Below, piece by piece: positions 18,089-28,494 of a stretch of 64,000 bases of DNA. Under the pieces are notes generated by a model, which saw nothing but the letters and a program-made list of their open reading frames with translations, ran no database searches and was not told where the DNA came from. A program made the translations under genes and the position numbers. Each line of letters begins with the position of its first letter. Position 1 is the first letter of the stretch. Source of the DNA: Insolitispirillum peregrinum (GTDB taxonomy: Bacteria > Pseudomonadota > Alphaproteobacteria > Rhodospirillales > Rhodospirillaceae). The DNA lies in the NCBI RefSeq assembly GCF_042665255.1, contig NZ_JBHTCD010000002.1. One strand, written 5' to 3'.

Positions 18089-18898
18089 ATGATTGCGATA
18101 CTCTCTGCCACCTTTCGTCTGCTGCTGTTTGTACTGCTGACACTGGTTTTTCTGCTGCCCTATTGCGGGGCCATGCTGTTCGGGATCGGCTATCGCCAGA
18201 CAGGCCGTCTGTATTGGCGTCTGGTGGCCCGGCTGGTTCTCAAGGCAACCATCGTGGTGCGGGGTGCCCCGTCAACGCTGCGCCCGCTGCTGATGGTCAG
18301 CAACCATGCCGGCTATGTTGACATCGTGATTCTCGGAAGTGTCATCGAGGGCTGCTTTGTTGCCAAGGCCGAGGTCCGTTCGTGGCCGGGCATCGGCTTT
18401 CTGGCGCGGCTGGCCCGCACGGTGTTTGTTGACCGCCGCCCCAGCAGCACGGGCCGGGAAAGCTCGGTGATCAGCACCCGTCTGGCCGAAGGCGAGCCAC
18501 TGATCCTGTTCCCCGAGGGTACATCGTCCGACGGCAACCGCGTCCTGCCGTTCAAAAGCGCGCTGTTCACCGTCGCTCAGGGCGAGATCAACGGCACACC
18601 GGTCAGCGTTCAGCCACTGTCGATCACCTACACCCGCTCGGGCGGCCTGCCAATGGGCATCACCGCCCGCCCGTTCTATGCCTGGTACGGCGACATGGAT
18701 CTGGTGACCCACCTGTGGGCGCTGATGTGTCTGGGAGCGTTTCAGGTCGAGGTTGATTTCCTGCCAGTCACCGCCCTGGCCGACCATGGCGACCGCAAGG
18801 CACTGGCCCGCTTCTGCGAAAACACCATCCGCCGCAGCCACAGTCTGGCGATTACCGGACGCTGTGAAACCGAGATCAACCCGACGCTGTCGCTGTAA
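18089..18898 (+). CDS. olsA: 1-acyl-glycerol-3-phosphate/lyso-ornithine lipid acyltransferase (PlsC/OlsA family)
   Basis: A 269-residue membrane-bound acyltransferase. An N-terminal hydrophobic segment (about 5-30) precedes the LPLAT domain with motif I 'NHAGYVDIVILG' (HX4D, about 72-77), motif II around 'FVDRRPSSTGRES', motif III 'LFPEGTSSDGN' and motif IV 'PVSVQPLSITY'. It is probably the O-acyltransferase that completes ornithine lipid, given the OlsB-like gene upstream, but a general PlsC role in phosphatidic acid synthesis cannot be excluded. ATG 18089 starts the hydrophobic segment directly. Confidence 0.85.
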   Translation: MIAILSATFRLLLFVLLTLVFLLPYCGAMLFGIGYRQTGRLYWRLVARLVLKATIVVRGAPSTLRPLLMVSNHAGYVDIVILGSVIEGCFVAKAEVRSWPGIGFLARLARTVFVDRRPSSTGRESSVISTRLAEGEPLILFPEGTSSDGNRVLPFKSALFTVAQGEINGTPVSVQPLSITYTRSGGLPMGITARPFYAWYGDMDLVTHLWALMCLGAFQVEVDFLPVTALADHGDRKALARFCENTIRRSHSLAITGRCETEINPTLSL

Positions 18899-18942
18899 AG
18901 GGGCATTCCCCACACCTGCTCCCCCACACCTGCTCGGGGGCA

Positions 18943-20343
18943 TCAATGCCCGCCGTGCTCGTCCCCGACCAGTGCCGCCTTCAGGCGCTTGACGCCAAGG
19001 AACACCATTCCCAGCACCAGCGGCACCGCCACCAGCGCGGCGATGTCCGGGTTGACCGGCAGACCGGCCGCCTTGGCACCCTTCAGCAAATAGGCGATCA
19101 GGCTCCACAGGTAATAGCTGATGGCGACCACCGACAGGCCTTCGACCGTCTCTTGCAGCCGCAACTGGGCATCGGCCCGGCGGTTCATCGAGTGCAGCAG
19201 GTCGCGGTTGTTTTCTTCCAGACTGATGTCAACGCGGGTGCGCAGCATGTCCGAAGCCCGCGCCACCCGTCGCCCGAGGGCATCGGCACGCTCGGCCATC
19301 GCTTCGCAGGTGCGCATCGCTGGCGCAAACCGCCGGTCCATGAACTCGCGGAAGGTCTGACTGCCGGGCAGACGCTCTTCGCGCATTTCCTGCACACAGC
19401 GGTTGACCAGCGCCTGATAGGCCTTGGCGGCCCCGAAACGATAGCTGTTGTCGGCCACCAGCTGTTCGGTTTCCGCCGCCACGTCAATCAGGCGGTCCAG
19501 CAACAGCCGCTCGGGATCACGACCAACGACACGCTCGCGCTCGCTGTCGGCCATCGCCCCGATGATGGTCGCCACTTCACGTTCCAGCCGCGACAGCTTT
19601 GGGCCCATGCTGCGGGCAATCGGAAAGGCCAGCAGTGCCATCATGCGATAGGTTTCCAGCTCCAGCAGGCGCTGCACCATCCGGCCAATCTGGCCGCGAG
19701 TCAGGCTGTCGGCGTTGATCAGGATGCGCCCAAAACCGTCGTTGTGCAGGCGGAAATCACTCCACGCCGTCCCGGCGCCTTCGGCAATCGAGCTGCCGAC
19801 CACCAGATGATCACCGAAAATGTGCGTCAAGTCGTGGGTATCAGCGCCTTCACAGATCGCCGCATGCAGGGCGACCATCATTTCACCCGGCATGTCGGCC
19901 AGCCATTCGTCGGGCACCAGATCGAGCGCGGTGCCGCCGAACGGGTCGCTGTGGCCAAAGGCATCAAAGCGGTAAAAGGTGTAGGTGCAGAACTCGGTGT
20001 GACGCTCCCAGCGCAGCCGCAGCCCCCCGTTGGTGGTCGAGCCGACCTGTTCCGGCCACAAGGTGGCGGCGTAATAGATCGCCTCCGGCTCGGGCGGGGA
20101 GACGCCAAAGCGGTCACACAGGTCCAGCAGGTGCGCCCGCTCGGCATCGTACCCATGCTCCCCTGCCATGATCGCCAGATGGGTCACCCGCACCGGAGCC
20201 TCGAGGATTTCGTAGGGGCGGGCGTGGACTTCGTTGGCCAGCGCCAGCCGCAACGGATGCTCGCGCAGGATCGCCCGGCGGCCAGTGCCGTCGCGGGCCG
20301 GGACGCCATCCCGAACAATTTCTGTGGCTACCAAGTCAATCAC
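18943..20343 (-). CDS. DUF3422 family membrane protein
   Basis: A 466-residue protein matching the proteobacterial DUF3422 family of unknown function. The N-terminus has 'REHPLRLALANEVHARPYE', a conserved opening of the family. A long helical middle follows (about 230-400) and two hydrophobic segments near the C-terminus (about 402-420 and 428-448, 'DIAALVAVPLVLGMVFLG'). A charged stretch 'VDISLEENNRDLLHSMNRR' lies before them, reminiscent of CorA-type membrane architecture (inference). GTG 20343 has AGGAGA 7 nt upstream. It is convergent with olsA and divergent from tldD. Confidence 0.87.
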   Translation of the reverse strand: MIDLVATEIVRDGVPARDGTGRRAILREHPLRLALANEVHARPYEILEAPVRVTHLAIMAGEHGYDAERAHLLDLCDRFGVSPPEPEAIYYAATLWPEQVGSTTNGGLRLRWERHTEFCTYTFYRFDAFGHSDPFGGTALDLVPDEWLADMPGEMMVALHAAICEGADTHDLTHIFGDHLVVGSSIAEGAGTAWSDFRLHNDGFGRILINADSLTRGQIGRMVQRLLELETYRMMALLAFPIARSMGPKLSRLEREVATIIGAMADSERERVVGRDPERLLLDRLIDVAAETEQLVADNSYRFGAAKAYQALVNRCVQEMREERLPGSQTFREFMDRRFAPAMRTCEAMAERADALGRRVARASDMLRTRVDISLEENNRDLLHSMNRRADAQLRLQETVEGLSVVAISYYLWSLIAYLLKGAKAAGLPVNPDIAALVAVPLVLGMVFLGVKRLKAALVGDEHGGH

Positions 20344-20498
20344 CGGTCATTCTCCTGGGTCGAACTGTGTGTCTGCCATCTGTGCATCAGGGCAAGGGAC
20401 CTGCTGACAGATGGCGTCCCAGGCCCCATATTGGGGGACTGCCATGATGCTGCCGGGCGCAAAAAACGCCAACCGCCCAAGAGAGTAGGAGTGAACCG

Positions 20499-21932
20499 AT
20501 GGCCGATCTTTCCATCACGGAAGACCTGTTTTTCAACCGCGCCGGCCTGGACCGGGACGCCTGCCTCGCCACGGTGCGGTCAGCGCTGGACGGGGCGGAT
20601 GACGGAGAATTGTTCCTGGAATACCGCCAGTCGGAATCGGTCTCGCTCGACGATGGCCGCATCCGGGCGGCCAGCTTTGATACGACGCAGGGCTTTGGCT
20701 TGCGGGCGGTCAGTGGCGAAACCTCAGGCTTTGCCCACGCCTCGACGCTGGACATGGCCAGCCTGAACCGTGCCGCCGAGGTGGTCAAAGCCGTGCGCTC
20801 CGGCAACAGCGGCACCTTTGCCGCCGGGCCGAACGGCACCAATGCCGCCCTGTACACCGCCGACAATCCGCTGCCTGCCGTTTCCTTTGAAACAAAAGTC
20901 AAGCTGCTGTCTGATATTGACAGCTATGCACGCGCCAAAGACCCGAAAGTCCAGCAAGTGATGGCCTCGCTGTCCGGATCGTGGCAGGCGGTACACATCA
21001 TCCGCCCCGATGGGGTAGCCGCCGACATTCGCCCGCTGGTCCGCCTGAACGTGACGGTGCTGTGCAGCGATGGCAGCCGGCTGGAAACCGGCTCTCATGG
21101 TCTGGGTGGCCGGGTCGGCTATGACGGGGTGATTGCCGAAGAGGTGTGGAAGACCTGCGTCGACGAAGCCCTGCGGCAGGCGCTGGTCAACCTCGACAGC
21201 ATTGATGCTCCGGCGGGCGAAATGGAAGTGGTCTGTGGCGCCGGCTGGCCCGGCGTCCTGCTGCACGAAGCCATCGGGCATGGACTGGAAGGCGACTTCA
21301 ACCGCAAAAAGACCTCGGCCTTCTCGGACCTGATGGGCAAGCGGGTGGCCGCTCCGGGGGTGACGGTGGTCGATGACGGCACCCTGCCCGACCGGCGCGG
21401 CAGCCTGACCATCGACGACGAAGGCACTCCGTCCGGGCGTACCGTGCTGATCGAAGATGGCATCCTGACCGGCTATCTGCAAGACCGCCTGAACGCCCGC
21501 CTGATGGGGATGGCCCCGACCGGCAATGGCCGCCGCCAGTCCCATGCCCACCAGCCGATCCCGCGCATGACCAACACCTTCATGCTGGGCGGCGACAAGG
21601 ACCCCGGCGAGATCATCGGCAGCGTCAAAAAGGGCCTCTATGCGGTCAACTTTGGCGGCGGGCAGGTCGATATCGTCTCGGGCAAGTTCGTCTTCTCGTG
21701 TACCGAAGCCTACCTGATCGAAAACGGCAAGCTGGGTCCGGCGGTCAAGGGTGCAACCCTGATCGGCAATGGTCCCGATGTGCTGACCAAGGTGTCGATG
21801 ATCGGCAATGACATGGCGCTGGACCCCGGAATCGGCACCTGCGGCAAGGATGGTCAGGGGGTGGCCTGCGGCGTCGGTCAGCCGACCCTGAAGATCACCG
21901 GCCTGACGGTGGGCGGAACGGCGGCGGCGTAA
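20499..21932 (+). CDS. tldD: TldD metalloprotease subunit
   Basis: Catalytic subunit of the TldD/TldE (PmbA) peptidase, which processes modified peptides such as microcin B17 and other RiPP leaders and degrades unfolded peptides. The 477-residue length is normal. The zinc motif 'LLHEAIGHGLEGDFNRK' (HExxxH, about residues 258-263) and the C-terminal 'NFGGGQVDIVSGKFVFSCTEAYLI' are diagnostic. ATG 20499 has GGAG about 7 nt upstream. The partner TldE/PmbA is not in this window. An intrinsic terminator follows. Confidence 0.97.
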   Translation: MADLSITEDLFFNRAGLDRDACLATVRSALDGADDGELFLEYRQSESVSLDDGRIRAASFDTTQGFGLRAVSGETSGFAHASTLDMASLNRAAEVVKAVRSGNSGTFAAGPNGTNAALYTADNPLPAVSFETKVKLLSDIDSYARAKDPKVQQVMASLSGSWQAVHIIRPDGVAADIRPLVRLNVTVLCSDGSRLETGSHGLGGRVGYDGVIAEEVWKTCVDEALRQALVNLDSIDAPAGEMEVVCGAGWPGVLLHEAIGHGLEGDFNRKKTSAFSDLMGKRVAAPGVTVVDDGTLPDRRGSLTIDDEGTPSGRTVLIEDGILTGYLQDRLNARLMGMAPTGNGRRQSHAHQPIPRMTNTFMLGGDKDPGEIIGSVKKGLYAVNFGGGQVDIVSGKFVFSCTEAYLIENGKLGPAVKGATLIGNGPDVLTKVSMIGNDMALDPGIGTCGKDGQGVACGVGQPTLKITGLTVGGTAAA

Positions 21933-21950
21933 ATCCCGAACGGGAAACAG

Positions 21951-21992
21951 ACGGCATCAAGGGGAGAAAACCCTTTGGTGCCGTTTTTTTTG
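21951..21992 (+). terminator. Intrinsic terminator of tldD
   Basis: Imperfect stem ACGGCATCAAGGGG / CCCTTTGGTGCCGT followed by eight Ts, about 20 nt after the tldD stop. Confidence 0.88.
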
Positions 21993-22117
21993 TCTATCTC
22001 TACACGTTCCGGGGCATAGATTGACATTTATGGTAATTAAAATCATCATCTTTCCCGCATAAGATGCAAATCACCGGTGAGCCAAAGCAGGCGCATGCCG
22101 CGCCATGGAGAGACCGA

Positions 22118-22777
22118 ATGAGCATGAAGAGATACATCCGTGCTGAGAACGCCGGGAAACAGGCATGGCAAGTCATTACCGGTAATTTTTACGCTTTTGG
22201 GAAAGCATTCAATGGCCTCGGCATTTGTATGACCTTGATCATTCAGTGGTTTGTCGAGCTGACATTTGCCGACGGGGTAGCACCGGATACACTGGCTCGT
22301 TATTTGCTGCACGGGAATTTTCGCCGCTATGGTTATTCCACCGTGTTCAAAATGCAGAATCATTACCGCACGATCGGGGATCCCAGCTTTGTAGGCCACC
22401 TGAGTGCCGGGATCCTGCAGTGTAGCGATCCAGAAGATGCCACCAGCGCCGACGCTCACTGGCGGCTGGTCCGGGCAAAAATTTATGGCATTCCGCAGGA
22501 CAGCGAAGCCATCGGGCCGGTAATGCCGCAGCCCTACAGCGGATTGCTCGGGTTGTATGGTAACCACAACTGCCTGATGAGCATGCTGATATCCCGGCGA
22601 TGGGGGCATGCGGTCGGTATTCATTGCAACGGCGTACGGACCTACATTTTTGACCCGAATCATGGTGTTGCCGTTTTCAACGCCCAGGAATGGGGGCCGA
22701 TTTCGGACTTTTTCACCGCCATGTGGTCCGATTACAAAATGGACTTGGGCGATCTGGCTGATATCACTCTGGCCTAG
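22118..22777 (+). CDS. Putative YopT-type (peptidase family C58) cysteine protease
   Basis: A 219-residue protein with no signal peptide or membrane segment. The pattern of a papain-fold C58 protease is visible: Cys37 in 'GLGICMTLIIQWF', His164 in 'RWGHAVGIH' and Asp179 in 'YIFDPNHGVAVF'. In YopT/AvrPphB-type enzymes the same Cys...GHAV...DPN.G arrangement forms the triad, with a similar His-Asp spacing. ATG 22118 has GGAG 7 nt upstream; an in-frame ATG at 22064 is also possible. The gene is AT-richer and shows less biased codon use than its neighbours, which suggests acquisition. It is monocistronic, just behind the tldD terminator. The family call is from motif reading; substrate and secretion route are unknown. 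Confidence 0.6.
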   Translation: MSMKRYIRAENAGKQAWQVITGNFYAFGKAFNGLGICMTLIIQWFVELTFADGVAPDTLARYLLHGNFRRYGYSTVFKMQNHYRTIGDPSFVGHLSAGILQCSDPEDATSADAHWRLVRAKIYGIPQDSEAIGPVMPQPYSGLLGLYGNHNCLMSMLISRRWGHAVGIHCNGVRTYIFDPNHGVAVFNAQEWGPISDFFTAMWSDYKMDLGDLADITLA

Positions 22778-22879
22778 ATCCCCCTGTAACAGCCTGCCTC
22801 GTTTCCGGCTTTTCCCTTGCCTTGCCTGACCGGCACCGCCATCATCCGCGCAGTTCTGGTCCTGTGGAGGATGGCAAAA

Positions 22880-23761
22880 GTGGCAGACGGACAATCCCGG
22901 CCGGTGATCGGCATTATCGGCGGTAGTGGTGTGTATGGCATCGAAGGCCTGACCGATGTGGAATGGCGGACGATTGACAGCCCGTTCGGTGCACCGTCGG
23001 ACCAGTTGATGTTTGCTTCGCTGAACGGCCAACCGCTGGTGTTCCTGCCGCGCCATGGCCGTGGCCACCGTATCAGCCCGTCCGAGGTCAACTACCGCGC
23101 CAACATCGACGCCCTGAAGCGGGCGGGCGTGAGCGAAATCCTGTCGGTGTCGGCGGTTGGCTCGCTGAAGGAAGAGCTGCCGCCCGGTACCTTTGTGATC
23201 GTTGACCAGTTCATTGACCGCACCTTTGCGCGCGAAAAGAGCTTTTACACCTCGGGCTGCGTCGCCCATGTGTCGATGGCGCACCCGGTGTGCTCACGGC
23301 TGGGCGACGCCGCCGAAGCCGCCTGTCAGGAGCTGAACATCCCGCACAAGCGCGGCGGCACCTATCTGGTGATGGAAGGCCCGCAGTTCTCCACCAAGGC
23401 CGAAAGCATGCTCTATCGCCAGTGGGGCTGCGACGTGATCGGCATGACCAACATGCCCGAAGCCAAGCTCGCCCGTGAAGCCGAGATGTGTTACGCCACC
23501 GTCGCCATGGTGACGGATTTCGACTGCTGGCACCCCGACCACGACGCCGTCACCGTTGACGCGGTGATCCGGGTGCTGCTCGACAACGCCGACAAGGCGC
23601 GGTCGGTGGTCAAGGCGGTGGTGCCCAGGCTGGCCGACCGTGAAGGCCCGTGTGGCTGTGGCTGTCACACTGCGCTGGAACATGCGCTGATCACCAGCAA
23701 GGATGCCCGTGATCCCGAGTTGCTGGCCCGGCTGGATGCCGTCGCCGGGCGTGTGCTGTAA
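22880..23761 (+). CDS. mtnP: S-methyl-5'-thioadenosine phosphorylase
   Basis: Phosphorolyses methylthioadenosine (MTA) to adenine and methylthioribose-1-phosphate. The 293-residue product opens with 'VIGIIGGSGVYGIEGL' and carries 'LPRHGRGHRISPSEVNYRAN', 'MEGPQFSTKAES' and 'IGMTNMPEAKLAREAEMCYA', diagnostic of the MTAP/PNP-2 family. GTG 22880 is preferred since GGAGG (22866-22870) sits 9 nt upstream; ATG 22871 would directly abut it. Followed 15 nt later by mtnA and then a class II aldolase, which indicates the MTA/DHAP shunt rather than the full methionine salvage pathway. Confidence 0.95.
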   Translation: MADGQSRPVIGIIGGSGVYGIEGLTDVEWRTIDSPFGAPSDQLMFASLNGQPLVFLPRHGRGHRISPSEVNYRANIDALKRAGVSEILSVSAVGSLKEELPPGTFVIVDQFIDRTFAREKSFYTSGCVAHVSMAHPVCSRLGDAAEAACQELNIPHKRGGTYLVMEGPQFSTKAESMLYRQWGCDVIGMTNMPEAKLAREAEMCYATVAMVTDFDCWHPDHDAVTVDAVIRVLLDNADKARSVVKAVVPRLADREGPCGCGCHTALEHALITSKDARDPELLARLDAVAGRVL

Positions 23762-23776
23762 GCGGAGCGTCAAGCG

Positions 23777-24871
23777 ATGAACGTCAACGGAACTCCGACC
23801 CGCACCATCTGGCTGGCCGACGATGGCCGCTCGGTGCAGATCATTGACCAGACCCGCCTGCCGCATGCGTGGGAAGTGATCACCCTGCGCTCGATGGCCG
23901 AAGCCGCCCGCGCCATCAAGGACATGTGGGTCCGGGGCGCGCCGCTGATCGGGGCCACCGCCGCCTACGGGATGGCGCTGGCAATGGCAGAGGATGCTTC
24001 TGACGCCAACCTGCAGGCCGCCCACGATCACCTCTATGCCACCCGCCCGACAGCGGTGAACCTGCGCTGGGCGTTGCAGGCGATGCAGGACTGCCTGCGT
24101 CCCCTGCCCGCCGACCAGCGCGCCGCCGCCGCCTATCAGCGCGCTGCCGCCCTGTGTGACGAAGACGTTGAGATCAATTATGCCATCGGTGGTCACGGTC
24201 TGGCGCTGTTCAAGCAGCGGTGGACCGAACGGAAAGCCGCCGGGGCCGAGCGCCTGAACGTCCTGACCCACTGCAATGCCGGGTGGCTGGCCACCGTCGA
24301 TTGGGGCACCGCACTGGCGCCGATCTACCGTTTCTTTGACGAAGGCCTGCCGATTCATGTGTGGGTGGACGAGACCCGCCCGCGCAATCAGGGCGCCAGC
24401 CTGACCGCCTGGGAACTGAACCAGCATGGCGTGCCGCACACGGTGATCCCCGACAACGTCGGCGGCCACCTGATGCAGCATGGCATGGTCGATCTGTGCA
24501 TCGTCGGCACCGACCGCACCACCGCGTCGGGGGATGTGTGCAACAAGATCGGCACCTATCTCAAGGCACTGGCCGCGCACGACAATGGCGTGCCGTTCTA
24601 TGTCGCCCTGCCCAGCCCGACCATTGACTGGACGCTCGACGACGGCATCAAGGAAATCCCGATCGAAGAGCGCGATGCCACCGAAGTCACCCAGTTGACC
24701 GGGCGCACCGCCAACGGCCAGATCGAAGCCATCACCATCACTCCGGCGGGCAGCCCGGCAGGGAACTGGGGTTTCGACGTGACGCCCGCCCGTTATGTCA
24801 CCGCGCTGATCACCGAAAAGGGCGTCTGCCCGGCGACCCGTGACGGGCTGGCGGCGTTGTTTGGTGTGTGA
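23777..24871 (+). CDS. mtnA: S-methyl-5-thioribose-1-phosphate isomerase
   Basis: Isomerises methylthioribose-1-phosphate to methylthioribulose-1-phosphate. At 364 residues it has the usual length of this eIF2B-alpha-like family. Signatures are 'MWVRGAPLIGATAAYGMAL' (substrate loop), 'LTHCNAGWLATVDWGTAL' (catalytic Cys region) and 'IVGTDRTTASGDVCNKIGT' (catalytic Asp). ATG 23777 is 15 nt behind mtnP. A REP-like hairpin unit lies between this gene and the aldolase gene. Confidence 0.97.
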   Translation: MNVNGTPTRTIWLADDGRSVQIIDQTRLPHAWEVITLRSMAEAARAIKDMWVRGAPLIGATAAYGMALAMAEDASDANLQAAHDHLYATRPTAVNLRWALQAMQDCLRPLPADQRAAAAYQRAAALCDEDVEINYAIGGHGLALFKQRWTERKAAGAERLNVLTHCNAGWLATVDWGTALAPIYRFFDEGLPIHVWVDETRPRNQGASLTAWELNQHGVPHTVIPDNVGGHLMQHGMVDLCIVGTDRTTASGDVCNKIGTYLKALAAHDNGVPFYVALPSPTIDWTLDDGIKEIPIEERDATEVTQLTGRTANGQIEAITITPAGSPAGNWGFDVTPARYVTALITEKGVCPATRDGLAALFGV

Positions 24872-24881
24872 GTGAAGGGAT

Positions 24882-24932
24882 GTGGAGCGCTGCTCCACGC
24901 CTCGCCGGGGCCTTGAGGCCCCGGACCCCGTT
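24882..24932 (+). repeat. REP-like double hairpin, copy in the mtnA-aldolase gap
   Basis: GTGGAGCGCTGCTCCAC, then GCCTCGCC, then GGGGCCTTGAGGCCCC and GGACCCC. The hairpins would be transcribed within the mtnPA-aldolase message and could stabilise the upstream part or lower expression of the aldolase. Confidence 0.85.
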
Positions 24933-24953
24933 ACTTTATAGGGATACCCGTTG

Positions 24954-25604
24954 GTGATCAGAAACATTGATCTGCGGCAAAAAGTAATCCGCACCGCCCT
25001 CAGCCTGACCCGGCAGGGGCTGAATCATGGCACGTCGGGGAATGTCTCGGTGCGCTGTGGCGAAGAGGGCTATCTGATCACCCCCTCGGGCGTCCCCGCC
25101 GAGTCCCTGTTGCCGCAGGATATCGTCTATATGGACTTTGACGGCGAGATCGAAGGCCGCTTGCAGCCCTCCACCGAATGGCATTTCCATGCCGCCCTGC
25201 TGCGCGAACGCCCCGACCTGAACGCGGTGATCCACACCCACGCGCCCTTTTGTACCACGCTAGCGGTGCTGTCGCGGCCCATCCCGGCCTTCCACTACAT
25301 GATTGCCAAGGCCGGCGGCAATGATATCCGGGTGGCTCCCTACGCCACTTTTGGCACCCCGGAGCTGTGCGCCCATGCCCTGACGGCGATGCAGGACCGC
25401 CGCGCCTGCCTGCTGGCCCAACACGGCATGATCGCCGCCCACGGCTCGCTGGAGGCCGCGCTGGCCCTGACCATCGAAGTCGAAGACCTCGCCCGCCTGT
25501 ACTGGCAGGCCCTGCAAATCGCCGAGCCGCCGGTACTGGATGATGCCGAAATGGCGATAGTACTGGAGAAGTTCAGGACCTATGGCACCCGACAGGGGCG
25601 GTAG
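24954..25604 (+). CDS. Class II aldolase (fuculose-phosphate aldolase family), probable methylthioribulose-1-phosphate aldolase
   Basis: A 216-residue zinc aldolase. The catalytic Glu is in 'STEWHFHAAL', two zinc His in 'VIHTHAPFCTTLAVL' and the third in 'CLLAQHGMIAAHG'. The N-terminal phosphate loop reads 'GLNHGTSGNVSVR' and 'ITPSGVP'. In Rhodospirillum rubrum the equivalent gene (ald2) splits methylthioribulose-1-phosphate into DHAP and methylthioacetaldehyde. Its place after mtnP-mtnA supports that role here. The dehydratase MtnB is a homologue and a possible alternative, but no mtnC or mtnD lies nearby. GTG 24954 has AGGGA about 9 nt upstream; TTG 24951 is an alternative. Confidence 0.85.
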   Translation: MIRNIDLRQKVIRTALSLTRQGLNHGTSGNVSVRCGEEGYLITPSGVPAESLLPQDIVYMDFDGEIEGRLQPSTEWHFHAALLRERPDLNAVIHTHAPFCTTLAVLSRPIPAFHYMIAKAGGNDIRVAPYATFGTPELCAHALTAMQDRRACLLAQHGMIAAHGSLEAALALTIEVEDLARLYWQALQIAEPPVLDDAEMAIVLEKFRTYGTRQGR

Positions 25605-25652
25605 AACCGATACGCTCAAGACGCCCCGCTGCGCGGTCGGGCTACCAAGAGT

Positions 25653-25706
25653 CAAAGCCGTATTGTTTTGCGAAAACCGGTTTCCACTTTTCGCACAATA
25701 CTCTGA
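25653..25706 (-). repeat. RIME-like intergenic element, copy 4 (module A only)
   Basis: On the minus strand AGAGTATTGTGCGAAAAGTG, then the core GGAAACCGGTTTTCGCAAAAC. The second module is missing. It lies between the convergent aldolase and gyrB genes, next to a REP-like unit. Confidence 0.75.
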
Positions 25707-25755
25707 ACCCGTTCGAAGGCACAGCCTCCGAACCTCCAGTTTTTTATTCCCGAAA

Positions 25756-25804
25756 CGGGGTCCGGGGCCCCAAGGCCCCGGCGAGGTGTGGAGCAGCGCT
25801 CCAC
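25756..25804 (-). repeat. REP-like double hairpin downstream of gyrB
   Basis: On the minus strand GTGGAGCGCTGCTCCAC, ACCTCGCC, GGGGCCTTGGGGCCCC, GGACCCC. It is the first structured element after the gyrB stop and could act as its 3' end. Confidence 0.82.
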
Positions 25805-25856
25805 GTATCCTGGTTTCGGGCGCAAAGGCTGCAACCAGCCTCTGCACCCGATATAT

Positions 25857-28286
<2,430 letters not shown>

Positions 28287-28494
28287 GGTCCTCACTCTGG
28301 GTAACGGGGGCAGCGGGGGATGATCGGTAACGGGATCAACGCGCTAAAAAAATCCGAGCTCACATAATATAGGCTCACCGGGACGGAACAAGAAAAAAGA
28401 AGGATCACAGGCGGTTCCGGCCAGTTTACCCGCACCGCTGGCAAGGGTTCGCGGCAGGGCTTTACCTAAGGGTTTCCCCCGGCGAAACACCCCT

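Noticed and set aside
18946..20766. 606-codon open frame opposite the DUF3422 gene
   Set aside because: It overlaps the start of tldD in another frame and has shadow-like composition; DUF3422 is the real gene.
22015..22060. TTGACA-like hexamer before the C58 protease gene as a sigma-70 promoter
   Set aside because: The only TATAAT-like hexamer nearby (TAAAAT) is about 11 nt away, too close for a standard -10. The region is AT-rich, so chance matches are likely.
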